In this document: positions 47,173-56,211 of the stretch, in pieces | Layout of the letters: the number at the start of each line of letters is the position of its first letter | Numbering within the stretch: the stretch's first letter is position 1 | Made by a program: the position numbers and the translations under genes | Notes under the pieces: model-generated | Database searches by the model: none | What the model was told of the DNA's origin: nothing | What the model saw: the letters and a program-made list of their open reading frames with translations, nothing else | Assembly (NCBI RefSeq): GCF_021441885.1 | Contig: NZ_CP090438.1 | Coordinates: 620,001-684,000 of the forward strand | Direction of reading: 5' to 3' | DNA: 64,000 bases | Origin: Vibrio maritimus | GTDB lineage: Bacteria; Pseudomonadota; Gammaproteobacteria; Enterobacterales; Vibrionaceae

Positions 47173-49254
47173 ATGGCAGATTTATCAAAGTACAGAAACA
47201 TTGGTATTTTCGCGCACGTTGATGCGGGTAAAACTACCACCACTGAGCGTATCCTTAAGCTTACTGGTAAAATCCACAAAACTGGTGAAGTACACGACGG
47301 TGAGTCTACAACTGACTTCATGGAGCAGGAAGCTGAGCGTGGTATCACAATCCAGTCTGCTGCGGTAACTTGTGAGTGGAACGGCCACCGCCTAAACGTT
47401 ATCGATACTCCGGGACACGTTGACTTCACAGTTGAAGTATATCGTTCACTTAAAGTACTAGACGGCGGTATCGGTGTATTCTGTGGTTCTGGTGGTGTTG
47501 AGCCTCAGTCAGAAACAAACTGGCGTTACGCGAACGAATCAGAAGTATCTCGTCTGATCTTCGTTAACAAACTAGACCGTATGGGTGCAGACTTCTTCAA
47601 CGTTGTTGACCAAGTTAAGAACGTTCTTGGCGCTAACCCACTAGTAATGACTCTGCCTATCGGTCGTGAAGACGATTTCGTTGGTGTTGTAGACGTACTA
47701 AACCGTAAAGCTTACGTTTGGGATGATTCTGGTCTTCCAGAAAACTACGAAATCCAAGACGTTCCAGCTGACATGGTTGACGATCTAGAAGCTTACCGTG
47801 AAGAGCTAGTTGAGACTGCTGTAGAGCAAGACGACGACCTAATGGAAGCGTACATGGAAGGTGAAGAGCCTTCTATCGAAGACCTTAAGCGTTGTATCCG
47901 TAAAGGTACTCGTGACCTAGCGTTCTTCCCAACATTCTGTGGTTCTGCATTTAAGAACAAGGGTGTTCAACTAGTTCTTGACGCTGTTGTAGATTACCTA
48001 CCAGCTCCAACTGAAGTTGATCCTCAGCCTCTAACAGATCCAGAAACTGGTGAGCCAACTGGTGAAGTTGCTACAGTTGACGCTGACGCGCCACTAAAAG
48101 CACTTGCGTTCAAAATCATGGACGACCGTTTCGGTGCACTAACGTTCATCCGTATCTACTCAGGCCGCATGAAGAAGGGTGACACTATCCTTAACTCTGC
48201 AACTGGTAAGACTGAGCGTATCGGTCGTATGTGTGAGATGCAGGCTGACGAGCGTAACGAACTTACTGAAGCACAAGCTGGTGACATCATCGCTGTAGTA
48301 GGTATGAAGAACGTTCAAACTGGTCACACTCTATGTGATCCTAAGCACGAATGTACTCTAGAAGCTATGATCTTCCCAGAACCAGTAATCTCTATCGCTG
48401 TTTCTCCGAAGGACAAAGGTTCTACAGAGAAGATGGGTATCGCTATCGGTAAGATGGTTGCAGAAGATCCATCTTTCCAAGTTGAGACTGATGAAGATTC
48501 AGGTGAAACTATCCTGAAAGGTATGGGTGAACTTCACCTAGACATCAAGGTAGACATCCTTAAGCGTACGTACGGCGTTGAGCTAGAAGTAGGTGCTCCA
48601 CAGGTAGCTTACCGTGAAACTATCACTCAAGCAGTTGAAGATAGCTACACGCACAAGAAGCAGTCTGGTGGTTCTGGTCAGTTCGCGAAAATCGACTACC
48701 GTATCAAACCAGGTGAGCCAAACTCTGGCTTCACGTTCTCTTCTTCAGTTGTTGGTGGTAACGTTCCTAAGGAATTCTGGCCAGCAGTTGAGAAAGGCTT
48801 CGAAGCTATGATGGACAACGGTGTTCTAGCTGGCTTCCCAACGCTAGACGTTGAAGTTGAGCTATTCGACGGTTCATTCCACGCAGTTGACTCTTCGGCA
48901 ATCGCTTACGAAATCGCAGCGAAAGGTGCATTCCGTCAGTCTATGCCAAAAGCTGGTGCACAGCTTCTTGAGCCAATCATGCACGTTGACGTGTTCACTC
49001 CAGAAGATCACGTGGGTGATGTAATCGGTGACCTTAACCGTCGTCGTGGTATGATCAAAGACCAGCAAGCTGGTACTACTGGTGTTCGTATTAAAGCTAA
49101 CGTTCCTCTATCAGAAATGTTTGGCTACATCGGTCACCTACGTACTATCACTTCAGGTCGTGGTCAGTTCTCTATGGAGTTCGAACACTACGCAGCATGT
49201 CCAGCAAACGTTGCTGAAGAAGTTATCGCTAAAGCGAAAGAAGACAACAAGTAA
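47173..49254 (+). CDS. fusA2: Elongation factor G 2 (second EF-G)
   Basis: 693 residues from ATG 47173 ([19 protein letters not shown]); the longer frame has no family match. A five-domain translational GTPase: G1 [24 protein letters not shown], and the domain IV tip with the [11 protein letters not shown] loop and [11 protein letters not shown] histidine, all expected in a translocase. It lies by radA rather than in the rpsL-rpsG-fusA-tufA operon, so it is presumed to be the paralogous EF-G2 of Vibrio. Codons are strongly biased (CTA, GTT, CGT), suggesting high expression. Confidence 0.93.
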   Translation: MADLSKYRNIGIFAHVDAGKTTTTERILKLTGKIHKTGEVHDGESTTDFMEQEAERGITIQSAAVTCEWNGHRLNVIDTPGHVDFTVEVYRSLKVLDGGIGVFCGSGGVEPQSETNWRYANESEVSRLIFVNKLDRMGADFFNVVDQVKNVLGANPLVMTLPIGREDDFVGVVDVLNRKAYVWDDSGLPENYEIQDVPADMVDDLEAYREELVETAVEQDDDLMEAYMEGEEPSIEDLKRCIRKGTRDLAFFPTFCGSAFKNKGVQLVLDAVVDYLPAPTEVDPQPLTDPETGEPTGEVATVDADAPLKALAFKIMDDRFGALTFIRIYSGRMKKGDTILNSATGKTERIGRMCEMQADERNELTEAQAGDIIAVVGMKNVQTGHTLCDPKHECTLEAMIFPEPVISIAVSPKDKGSTEKMGIAIGKMVAEDPSFQVETDEDSGETILKGMGELHLDIKVDILKRTYGVELEVGAPQVAYRETITQAVEDSYTHKKQSGGSGQFAKIDYRIKPGEPNSGFTFSSSVVGGNVPKEFWPAVEKGFEAMMDNGVLAGFPTLDVEVELFDGSFHAVDSSAIAYEIAAKGAFRQSMPKAGAQLLEPIMHVDVFTPEDHVGDVIGDLNRRRGMIKDQQAGTTGVRIKANVPLSEMFGYIGHLRTITSGRGQFSMEFEHYAACPANVAEEVIAKAKEDNK

Positions 49255-49276
49255 TTGGTCTTTGACTTCAGATAGT

Positions 49277-49304
49277 AAAAACCCGCCTTTCGGCGGGTTT
49301 TTTA
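49277..49304 (+). terminator. Terminator after fusA2
   Basis: AAACCCGCC (49279-49287) pairs with GGCGGGTTT (49292-49300) around TTTC, then more T. Confidence 0.94.
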
Positions 49305-49322
49305 TCGCCTAATTTTAAGGTT

Positions 49323-50270
49323 CTACAGTGAGTTTGGCCTTAGAACGTAGTCGGTTTCGATAACTGAGAGGTGCGACATATCACAGCGCTTAAACTCATC
49401 CACTTCTTGGTTAAGCCAAGATAAGAAGGTTTGAATTTTAGGCCGATTGAAGTGGTTTGCCGGTGCACACACGTAGTAGGCGAATCTAGGTTTTAGCGCG
49501 AAATCACCGATACGAACCAGTGTCCCTTCTTTGATGTACCTGTAAGCGAGGCTGTGCTTAATCAATCCAACCCCCTGCACAGACAATGCTCCTTCGACAA
49601 CAAAGTGCGCCCCATTATATTGAAGCGTTCGCGTGCCTATTGGCGCACCCACATGATTAAGCCATAAGCTCCAGTCCATATCCGGCCAGGTATCTTCAAT
49701 TAAATCTGCTTTATGCAGATCATGAATCGTGTGGATGTTGTGTTGCTGCTGATATAGAGGGTGACAAACGGGATAAATAATGTCCTCCATCAAAAGTCGG
49801 CTCTCGACATCAGGGTATTGCCCCTTACCATAGCGAATACAGATATCCACCGAGTCATCTTGAAATGTCACCAGTTTATTATTGGGTTCAAGTAGCAGGC
49901 TAAGCTCTGGATACTGTTCACGAAAGCTCTGAATTCTGGGTACCAACCAATGTTGAGCAAACGAGGGAAGGGTAGAGATAGAGAGTCGATTGGGCTCTGC
50001 GTCGTTATGGATGCTCTGAACGCCGCGAAGAATATGTTCAAAGCCCTGATTTAACTCCTTAAAAAGCGAATGTCCTTCGGCTGTGAGCATGACTTTTCTA
50101 TGCTGTCGATAAAACAGCTCACAACCAAGTTGCTCTTCTAGCTGACGTATCTGCTGGCTGATTGCTGCTGCTGAGACATAAAGCGTTGAAGCAGCATCCT
50201 TAAAGCTGCCAAGCTTGGCGGCTTGATAGAAATAATACAGCCCTTGAAGTGGAGGGAGTTTATCTTTCAC
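49323..50270 (-). CDS. LysR-family regulator (GcvA-like)
   Basis: 315 residues. An N-terminal winged HTH (about 7-65; SFKDAASTLYVSAAAISQQIRQLEEQLG) and a periplasmic-binding-like effector domain (about 90-300), with the GcvA-type PRIQSFREQYPEL segment. Divergent from the DUF1127 gene with only about 90 bases between, so it may control that gene and itself. Effector unknown. Confidence 0.88.
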   Translation of the reverse strand: MKDKLPPLQGLYYFYQAAKLGSFKDAASTLYVSAAAISQQIRQLEEQLGCELFYRQHRKVMLTAEGHSLFKELNQGFEHILRGVQSIHNDAEPNRLSISTLPSFAQHWLVPRIQSFREQYPELSLLLEPNNKLVTFQDDSVDICIRYGKGQYPDVESRLLMEDIIYPVCHPLYQQQHNIHTIHDLHKADLIEDTWPDMDWSLWLNHVGAPIGTRTLQYNGAHFVVEGALSVQGVGLIKHSLAYRYIKEGTLVRIGDFALKPRFAYYVCAPANHFNRPKIQTFLSWLNQEVDEFKRCDMSHLSVIETDYVLRPNSL

Positions 50271-50361
50271 TTAAGTTTTCCTTAACTCAATGGCAAGATA
50301 GATCGTTTGTCAGTTTTCTCTGTGTGCACAAAAATTATACGAAAAGACGGAGGGAAAACAA

Positions 50362-50571
50362 ATGGACAGAACAATTACGACGCTAGAATGTGCAGAGCAA
50401 GGAAACGGTGGATTTCAACTGAGAAAGAATATCTTAACTGTACTTGGCGTTTGGTATCGAAATTACAGAACTCGAAAAGCGCTTGCAGAGATGTCAGAAC
50501 GGTTACTTGATGATATCGGAATCACTCCCTATGAAGCGAAGCAAGAGTCCCGTAGGCCTTTCTGGAAATAA
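50362..50571 (+). CDS. DUF1127 small protein
   Basis: 69 residues from ATG 50362 with GGAGG upstream. The C-terminal half carries the DUF1127 pattern: W..N.RTRKALAEM..R.L.DIGIT..EA..E...PFWK. These small Arg-rich proteins are linked to RNA binding, phosphate or carbon stress and motility in other bacteria. Divergent from a LysR gene, its likely regulator (inference). Confidence 0.88.
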   Translation: MDRTITTLECAEQGNGGFQLRKNILTVLGVWYRNYRTRKALAEMSERLLDDIGITPYEAKQESRRPFWK

Positions 50572-50597
50572 AATAGGCGACCCTAAGGTCGCCTATT
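50567..50597 (-). terminator. Terminator of the acyl-CoA ligase gene
   Basis: AATAGGCGACC (50572-50582) and GGTCGCCTATT (50587-50597), a perfect 11-bp stem. On the minus strand it is followed by a T-rich run (TTTTATTT). It may also stop the converging DUF1127 transcript. Confidence 0.85.
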
Positions 50598-50613
50598 CTG
50601 CGATAAAGAGTGA

Positions 50614-52299
50614 TTACTCTTCCCATACCACCAGCTGACCTTTTGGCCAGTTCTGACCGACTTCGTGGTACTTCTGCTCCAGAAGGTGGCGTTTAATTTT
50701 AAGGGTAGGGGTTAGCAAACCGTTTTCAATGCTCCACGGCTCTTTAACCATAAGAACGCCTTTGATGTGTTCGTGAGATTCCAGCTCTTGATTCATGCGT
50801 TTGACGACTCGTTCCGCGGTACGAGCATAACGCTCGCGGTCGAAGTTCGGGAAGTCGTGAGGGACGACCAGTAAGATCGGCGCAGGCAGGCCTAAACCAA
50901 TCAAACACATCATCTCAACGCGGCTGTATTCAGCGAGCTTTTTCTCAATAGGAACGGGCGCAACAAACTTACCTTTGGCGGTTTTAAAGGTGTCTTTTTT
51001 ACGACCTTGGATAGTTAGGTAGCCTTCACTATCGATCACACCAATATCACCGGTATGCAGCCAGCCGTCACTATCAAATGATTCTTGTGTTGCGATATCG
51101 TTTTTGTAGTACCCAGAGAACAAGCCTTTACTGCGAACCATGATCTCTGAGTCATCGGCAATCTTGAGCTCAATACCCGGGCCTGCATTACCCACCGAAC
51201 CGATTTTATCCCCGCGGAAAGGATGGTTGAGGGTACTGTAGGCGAAGGATTCCGTCATCCCCCAAGCTTCGGTAATATTCAAGCCGACGCTGTGGTACCA
51301 CTCGAGAAGAGCAGGTGAGACAGGGGCTGAGCCACAACCTAAAACACGAGCCTGATCAAGGCCTAGACCGTCAGCGAGTTTCTTCTTAATTAGTGTGTTG
51401 ACGAAAGGTATCTTCAACAGGATATTGAGTTTTTTCTGCGGTAGTTTGTCTTGAATTCGTTGTTGGAACAAGTTCCACAGACGAGGTACAGAGATAAACA
51501 GCGTTGGGCGCTGCATCTTCACGTCTTCAATAAAGGTATCCAGTGATTCTGGGAAAGCAGTGGGTACGCCACCCTGCACTGAAGAGCCAAAAATATAGAC
51601 TCGCTCGGTAATGTGTGCGAGTGGCAAGTAAGAGAACAAGCGGTCATTGGCTTCAATACCGATATGATCAATCAGTCTTTGTACCGACCAAGAAAAAGCG
51701 CCATAGGTCAGCATCGCACCTTTGGGTAGACCTGACGTACCTGAGGTATAAACCAGTGACATCAGCTTATCATCGTAGTGAACAGGACGCTCTTCACTTG
51801 GCTCATTGTCGGCGACCAGCTGAGTAAAGCTGTGTTGGCACTCTGGCGCCGAGTCATAAGGTAGAGAGATAGTAACCAAATCGCTAAGATTTCCCATCAC
51901 CTCACTGGTGGCCGCTGCGTCATCCAATTTTCCTGCAATAAGTACCTTACTCTCACTGTGAGTGAGACAATATTCAATGGTATCAGGACCTGCTGTAGGG
52001 AAGATTGGCACACTGACATAGTCACCGAGCATCATCGCAAGATCGCAAATAAACCACTCGGCACAGTTTTTCGAGATTAGCGCGACTTTATCACCAGGCT
52101 GAATGCCAAGCCCACGAAGTGCCGAAACTAATCGTAGTGCTTTATCAGCAACCTCGGCATACGTGAATTCAACAAATTGTCGGTTAATGATTTGTTTTAG
52201 GTAAACCTCGTTAGGTTTCTCATGCGCCCACTTTAGGATCATTTCGTTAGGCGGTGGTAGAGTACAGCTAGAAGTAGTCGTTTCGTTAGGCAGTATCAT
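50614..52299 (-). CDS. AMP-binding long-chain acyl-CoA synthetase-like protein
   Basis: 561 residues of the ANL adenylate-forming family. The phosphate loop YTSGTSGLPKG, the A5 motif WGMTES and GWLHTGDIG with the downstream hinge GRKKD are intact, so it should be active. The lack of membrane segments and the general pattern fit long-chain fatty acid activation, distinct from FadD, but specificity is uncertain. It has its own terminator. Confidence 0.85.
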   Translation of the reverse strand: MILPNETTTSSCTLPPPNEMILKWAHEKPNEVYLKQIINRQFVEFTYAEVADKALRLVSALRGLGIQPGDKVALISKNCAEWFICDLAMMLGDYVSVPIFPTAGPDTIEYCLTHSESKVLIAGKLDDAAATSEVMGNLSDLVTISLPYDSAPECQHSFTQLVADNEPSEERPVHYDDKLMSLVYTSGTSGLPKGAMLTYGAFSWSVQRLIDHIGIEANDRLFSYLPLAHITERVYIFGSSVQGGVPTAFPESLDTFIEDVKMQRPTLFISVPRLWNLFQQRIQDKLPQKKLNILLKIPFVNTLIKKKLADGLGLDQARVLGCGSAPVSPALLEWYHSVGLNITEAWGMTESFAYSTLNHPFRGDKIGSVGNAGPGIELKIADDSEIMVRSKGLFSGYYKNDIATQESFDSDGWLHTGDIGVIDSEGYLTIQGRKKDTFKTAKGKFVAPVPIEKKLAEYSRVEMMCLIGLGLPAPILLVVPHDFPNFDRERYARTAERVVKRMNQELESHEHIKGVLMVKEPWSIENGLLTPTLKIKRHLLEQKYHEVGQNWPKGQLVVWEE

Positions 52300-52506
52300 T
52301 CTTGAACTCCGTTTACGTGTAGAACGATAAATTTTATAGTTGTATTTATGTTAATTGATTGTTAACACTACAATACTAGACATACTGAGAATGGACTGCA
52401 AGAAGCGATTGGCGCATAAATGCGGCCCCGAGCACATAAGTCGAGTAAAAACTCAATTTTTCGGGGCGCATTCACAACGAGTAGAAGGCCGTTTATTTGT
52501 TAACGG
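52300..52506 (-). other. Intergenic region with branched secondary structure
   Basis: About 200 bases between two minus-strand genes. AATGC-G-GCCCCGA (52419-52431) pairs with TCGGGGCGCATT (52461-52472) except for one bulged G, enclosing a GAGT-AAAA-ACTC hairpin (52443-52454). No T run follows on the minus strand, so it is not a classical terminator for the upstream gene. Nothing else seen. Confidence 0.5.
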
Positions 52507-53640
52507 TTAATGTCTCGGTAGAAAGTTTGACTGCATCACAAGCTTTACAGCGTCTTGCTGCGCACGTAGGGCTTGAACACAGTTTCCGTCGATCTTGCCG
52601 AGGGTAACCATTTTCTCTAGCTCTAGAAGCGCATGGGTCAGTGACCAAGATTCGCTGTAGGAGCGGTGACTTGTCAGGGCATCAAAAATGTTAGCAACGG
52701 TAACAATTCGCGCTGATACAGGAATATGTGCATGACTGAGGCCGCGAGGTGCACCACTGCCATCGAGATACTCATGATGATACTGAATGATCTCTCTTAG
52801 CAGTTGAACACAGGTTTGTTGCTCTTCGTGAATCTGCCGAGCTAAAGCGTTAATCAGATTGAGACCTTGCTGGATCTGTGCGGTGAGTTTCAAATGATCC
52901 CCCCAATCCTCCAGCCAAAGGCTTTGCTGCTTACTACCAAGATTCGAGTATTTACCAACATCATGCAGCTCAGCAAACTGAACCATATGCTCGATAGTTT
53001 CATCGTTCAGTTGATAAAGCTCTGCTACTTTCTCACCAATTAGGCGCGTGTACTGACCAACACGATAGGCGTGATCAAGGCTCTCGTTCTGATGCTCGAA
53101 GTTGGTGCGGCGAAGAGAGAAGCCTAAATCGGACATAGCGTTGACGCACTGGCGCTGTTCACAAATCTGACGTACGAGATTATCAGAATCTTTGATGAGC
53201 TCGCTGGTGGTTGATGAGTCGAAGAACCCTTTGCGATCAGCATCGAAAAACAGCAGGCCTATAAACTCACCGTTATCAAACACAGGTCGAGTGAATGAGG
53301 CTTCATAGCCCTGTTCAAGTAACCATTTAGAATGCTGCGAGTCATTGGCAATTTCGGTAGGGATATCATTGACCACACGAGTTAGTTGGCGAGTGACCAT
53401 CTTACCTAAGCGAGACTGAGCAGAGATAGGCGCGCTATAATGAAGCAAGGGAGTGCCTTGTAACGTACTGTGCGCAAAGGTTCGAAGCTGACCGTGAGTA
53501 CTGTCATAGGATGCAAAGGCCATTCTGACGACTTCAGGTATTTGCTCGTGAATAGCGAGGTGCGTCTGCTCAATAGCTTGATTGATTGAGTCGGCTTTGG
53601 CGGTGTTGAGATGCCGATTGCGGGGTGTAGATTTGTCCAT
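52507..53640 (-). CDS. GAF-like plus degenerate HD-GYP domain protein
   Basis: 377 residues from ATG 53640 with GGAGG seven bases upstream; earlier in-frame starts lie before that site. A GAF-like sensory region (about 25-165) precedes an HD-GYP domain (about 180-370). His190, HD (226-227) and Lys230 remain, and HHE (288-290) plus DGSG stand, but the name motif is GAP instead of GYP (296-298). The His expected near 255 is Gln (QIQQG). c-di-GMP hydrolysis may be weak or absent. V. cholerae has an HD-GYP gene in this neighbourhood (from memory). Confidence 0.82.
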   Translation of the reverse strand: MDKSTPRNRHLNTAKADSINQAIEQTHLAIHEQIPEVVRMAFASYDSTHGQLRTFAHSTLQGTPLLHYSAPISAQSRLGKMVTRQLTRVVNDIPTEIANDSQHSKWLLEQGYEASFTRPVFDNGEFIGLLFFDADRKGFFDSSTTSELIKDSDNLVRQICEQRQCVNAMSDLGFSLRRTNFEHQNESLDHAYRVGQYTRLIGEKVAELYQLNDETIEHMVQFAELHDVGKYSNLGSKQQSLWLEDWGDHLKLTAQIQQGLNLINALARQIHEEQQTCVQLLREIIQYHHEYLDGSGAPRGLSHAHIPVSARIVTVANIFDALTSHRSYSESWSLTHALLELEKMVTLGKIDGNCVQALRAQQDAVKLVMQSNFLPRH

Positions 53641-53906
53641 AACTCGCCTCCTTACTCTCACCTACAAACATGGCACGCGAATCTGGTTGCGGTTACAGTT
53701 GCTCTCATAGATACAGCCGCAGGAGCAAGAGGTTCGTGTGCGAACCGTGTCGGAAGGTGATTCTATAAATACACGCTTTTGCTTATATCGTTAACCCTTT
53801 TGATGCAGTTGACGGTCGATAAGGGGCATTTGCCCCTCATAATTAGTGTATGAATCAGCTAGAAAAGTTGCGAGAAATATCGCTCAAAATCAGAGCGATA
53901 CTTGAT
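53641..53906. other. Intergenic region before the HD-GYP gene
   Basis: About 265 bases between chrA and the HD-GYP gene, both minus. Two hairpins: GGTTCG-TGTG-CGAACC (53731-53746) and AGGGGCA/TGCCCCT (53822-53837), the latter a weak chrA terminator candidate with no U tract. No gene seen. Confidence 0.4.
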
Positions 53907-55118
53907 TTAGATTAAATTTGCTAGGCTCGGAGCAATCAGGCCAGCACACGCAAAATAGATGACCATCCACACAATAGGCAGTTTAAACTGTTTCATCAGT
54001 AAGGCGCCCAATAGAACCCAGGCTAAGTCAAGCGAAGAGACCACAGCGCTGACGAAAACGGGTTGGTACAGGGCAGAGAGTAGTAGACCAACCACCGCAG
54101 CGTTGACCCCCATGAGAGCCCCTGAAACCGCTGGAATGCTTGCGAGCTGTTGCCAATTCTTAAGAACGCCTACCAGCAATAGAAAGCCTGGAACGAAAAC
54201 GCCAAGAGTGGCGATGATGGCGCCCACAATAGGTGCCGTTGGCATAAGCTCATAACCAATATAGGTGGCGAAGGTAAACATCGGCCCTGGAACCGCTTGC
54301 GCCGCCGCGTAGCCTGTCAGGAATGCATCTTGAGTTAATTGGTCACCAACAATATTTTGAAGTAACGGTAGAACCACATGACCACCACCAAACACTAAGC
54401 TACCTGCCTGGTAGAAGTCCGCGAACAGTTGCAGTGACGGCGAAAAGTGTCCAAGTAGCGGCAGAGCAACAAGCAAAGCAAAAAAGCTAACTAATGGCAT
54501 TACCGAGAAAGAAAGTGAGCCTGCAGGGGAATCATTGTTGCCAGTCGCTAGATAGCGAGTACCTACAAGAGCTGCGATAATTAGCACGATGATTTGCGTG
54601 GCAATACCCTGGAAGACCAACAGTGCAATGGCTGTCCCGATGCACAAAGACACGGTAAGCGTAGACTTGCAGAAGTTTTTATACATTCCCCAAGCCGCGT
54701 CAGCCACGACCAGTACAGCAAGTAGCTTCAAGCCATGGACGATGTTTTGGAATACGCTCGACTCGGTTAATTGGCTGCTCAATACTGCCAGTGCCAACAT
54801 GAGAATAACTGAGGGCAGTGTAAAGCCAAGAAAGGCCATGATGCCGCCGCCAAGACCGGCGCGCTGATAACCCACAGCAAAGCCCACTTGACTTGAGCCT
54901 GGTCCTGGTAAGAACTGGCTGAGGGCAACGATTTGTGCGTAGTCGTTATCACTGAGCCATTTGAGCTTTTCAACAAAGGTATTTCTAAAGTAACCAATGT
55001 GTGCAGCAGGTCCACCGAAGCTTACCCAGCCAAGGGCAAAAAAGATCTTAAAGATGGCAAACAAGGATTGCTGCTGAGTGGGTTCGCGAGTGAGCGAATC
55101 TGAGTTGCTTGTAGACAA
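53907..55118 (-). CDS. chrA: Chromate transporter ChrA family protein
   Basis: 403 residues if started at TTG 55118 (M-STSNSDSLTREPTQQQSL), which has AGG seven bases upstream; an ATG at 55175 would add 19 residues but lacks a ribosome binding site. Two homologous CHR halves: SFGGPAAHIGYFR and LPGPGSSQVG in the first, FGGGHVVLPLL and VPGPMFTFATYIGY in the second, each with about five to six membrane segments. Expected to export chromate; the true substrate is uncertain. Divergent from a LysR gene. Confidence 0.9.
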   Translation of the reverse strand: MSTSNSDSLTREPTQQQSLFAIFKIFFALGWVSFGGPAAHIGYFRNTFVEKLKWLSDNDYAQIVALSQFLPGPGSSQVGFAVGYQRAGLGGGIMAFLGFTLPSVILMLALAVLSSQLTESSVFQNIVHGLKLLAVLVVADAAWGMYKNFCKSTLTVSLCIGTAIALLVFQGIATQIIVLIIAALVGTRYLATGNNDSPAGSLSFSVMPLVSFFALLVALPLLGHFSPSLQLFADFYQAGSLVFGGGHVVLPLLQNIVGDQLTQDAFLTGYAAAQAVPGPMFTFATYIGYELMPTAPIVGAIIATLGVFVPGFLLLVGVLKNWQQLASIPAVSGALMGVNAAVVGLLLSALYQPVFVSAVVSSLDLAWVLLGALLMKQFKLPIVWMVIYFACAGLIAPSLANLI

Positions 55119-55209
55119 AGTAATACCTGCGTAGCGATAACATTTTCGATTAGCGCTGATACTAAGTCGTGACATATAATGATTCAAATCGATAGTTTTG
55201 ATACCTACT

Positions 55210-56154
55210 ATGAATGAAATGGGACGAGGAAAATTAGATTGGAAGCGGATAGATCTCAACTTGTTGATTGTGTTCTATCACCTATATCAGACCCGCAGTG
55301 TCTCTGTCGCCGCGCAGAACTGTTTCGTTAGTCAGTCTGCAATGAGCCATAGTCTCGCTAAACTTAGAGAACTGTGTGGCGATAAGCTGTTTGAAAGAAA
55401 GTCGCACCAAATGGTGCCGACAGAGCGTGCGAGTGAGCTCTTTCCAACCGTAGAGCAGATCCTTAGCTTGGTTCAACATAAGGTCTTGCCAAAGACGGTA
55501 TTTGATCCCAATGAGTATCGAGGCGTCTGTAAGATAGGTCTGACCGACTACGCTGAGTTTATTTTTGGTCCGGTGATTTACGATGCCATCCTAACCGATG
55601 CCCCTCATTCAAAGGTTAGCTTCGTCAACGTGAATCGCAATAATTATAAGTCGATCAGTGAGCAAGAAAGTCTAGATATGATCATCGGCAGCATTACTGA
55701 ATTGGATGAGCAGTTCGATGGACAAACGTTATATACAGAAAAACACGTTTGTATCTATGACCAATCTCAGGTGCCCATTGAGCATGTTGATATCGAAACC
55801 TTCGTCTCTCTGCCGCACTGTTTGGTCAGTCCTGAGGGAGCCTTTACCAGCAATGTAGACAAACACTTGGATGCCGTAGGACTGACTCGCTCGGTAACCG
55901 CAGTGTCTCGCAATTTCCTCACCATCGGACGCTTGGTAAGTGGGCGTGCAATGTTTGCCATTGTTCCTGAAAAAATGGCGCAGATTAGCCTTATGCAGCC
56001 ACACCTTACTGCCGTTGCTCCGCCAGTACCTGTTGCCGACTTCGACATCGCATTGATTTGGAGAAAGCAATCACAGTTGAGTGCAAAAGCTAAGTGGCTC
56101 AAAGAGGCCCTTTATGAAGCGGTGTTGACGTCAATTAGGGAGAGCAGTTTGTAG
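55210..56154 (+). CDS. LysR-family regulator next to chrA
   Basis: 314 residues from ATG 55210; ATG 55219 is an alternative and neither has a clear ribosome binding site. N-terminal HTH about 15-75 (RSVSVAAQNCFVSQSAMSHSLAKLRELCGDKLFERK), in the style of LeuO/NodD-type regulators, then an effector-binding domain. It diverges from chrA with under 100 bases between, so it probably regulates that gene (inference). Confidence 0.87.
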   Translation: MNEMGRGKLDWKRIDLNLLIVFYHLYQTRSVSVAAQNCFVSQSAMSHSLAKLRELCGDKLFERKSHQMVPTERASELFPTVEQILSLVQHKVLPKTVFDPNEYRGVCKIGLTDYAEFIFGPVIYDAILTDAPHSKVSFVNVNRNNYKSISEQESLDMIIGSITELDEQFDGQTLYTEKHVCIYDQSQVPIEHVDIETFVSLPHCLVSPEGAFTSNVDKHLDAVGLTRSVTAVSRNFLTIGRLVSGRAMFAIVPEKMAQISLMQPHLTAVAPPVPVADFDIALIWRKQSQLSAKAKWLKEALYEAVLTSIRESSL

Positions 56155-56155
56155 T

Positions 56156-56185
56156 TCGAGCACATCGTTTGAGTGATGTGCTCGA
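56156..56185. other. Hairpin between convergent LysR and MATE genes
   Basis: TCGAGCACATC (56156-56166) pairs with GATGTGCTCGA (56175-56185), an 11-bp perfect stem with no clear T run either way. A likely but weak shared terminator. Confidence 0.6.
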
Positions 56186-56211
56186 TGGCTTCTTGAAGGT
56201 GACTGTGGAGG

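Noticed and set aside
53671..53690. Sigma-54-like TGGCAC...TTGC upstream of the HD-GYP gene
   Set aside because: The gap between the two elements is 10 bases instead of 5, and the orientation points away from the gene.
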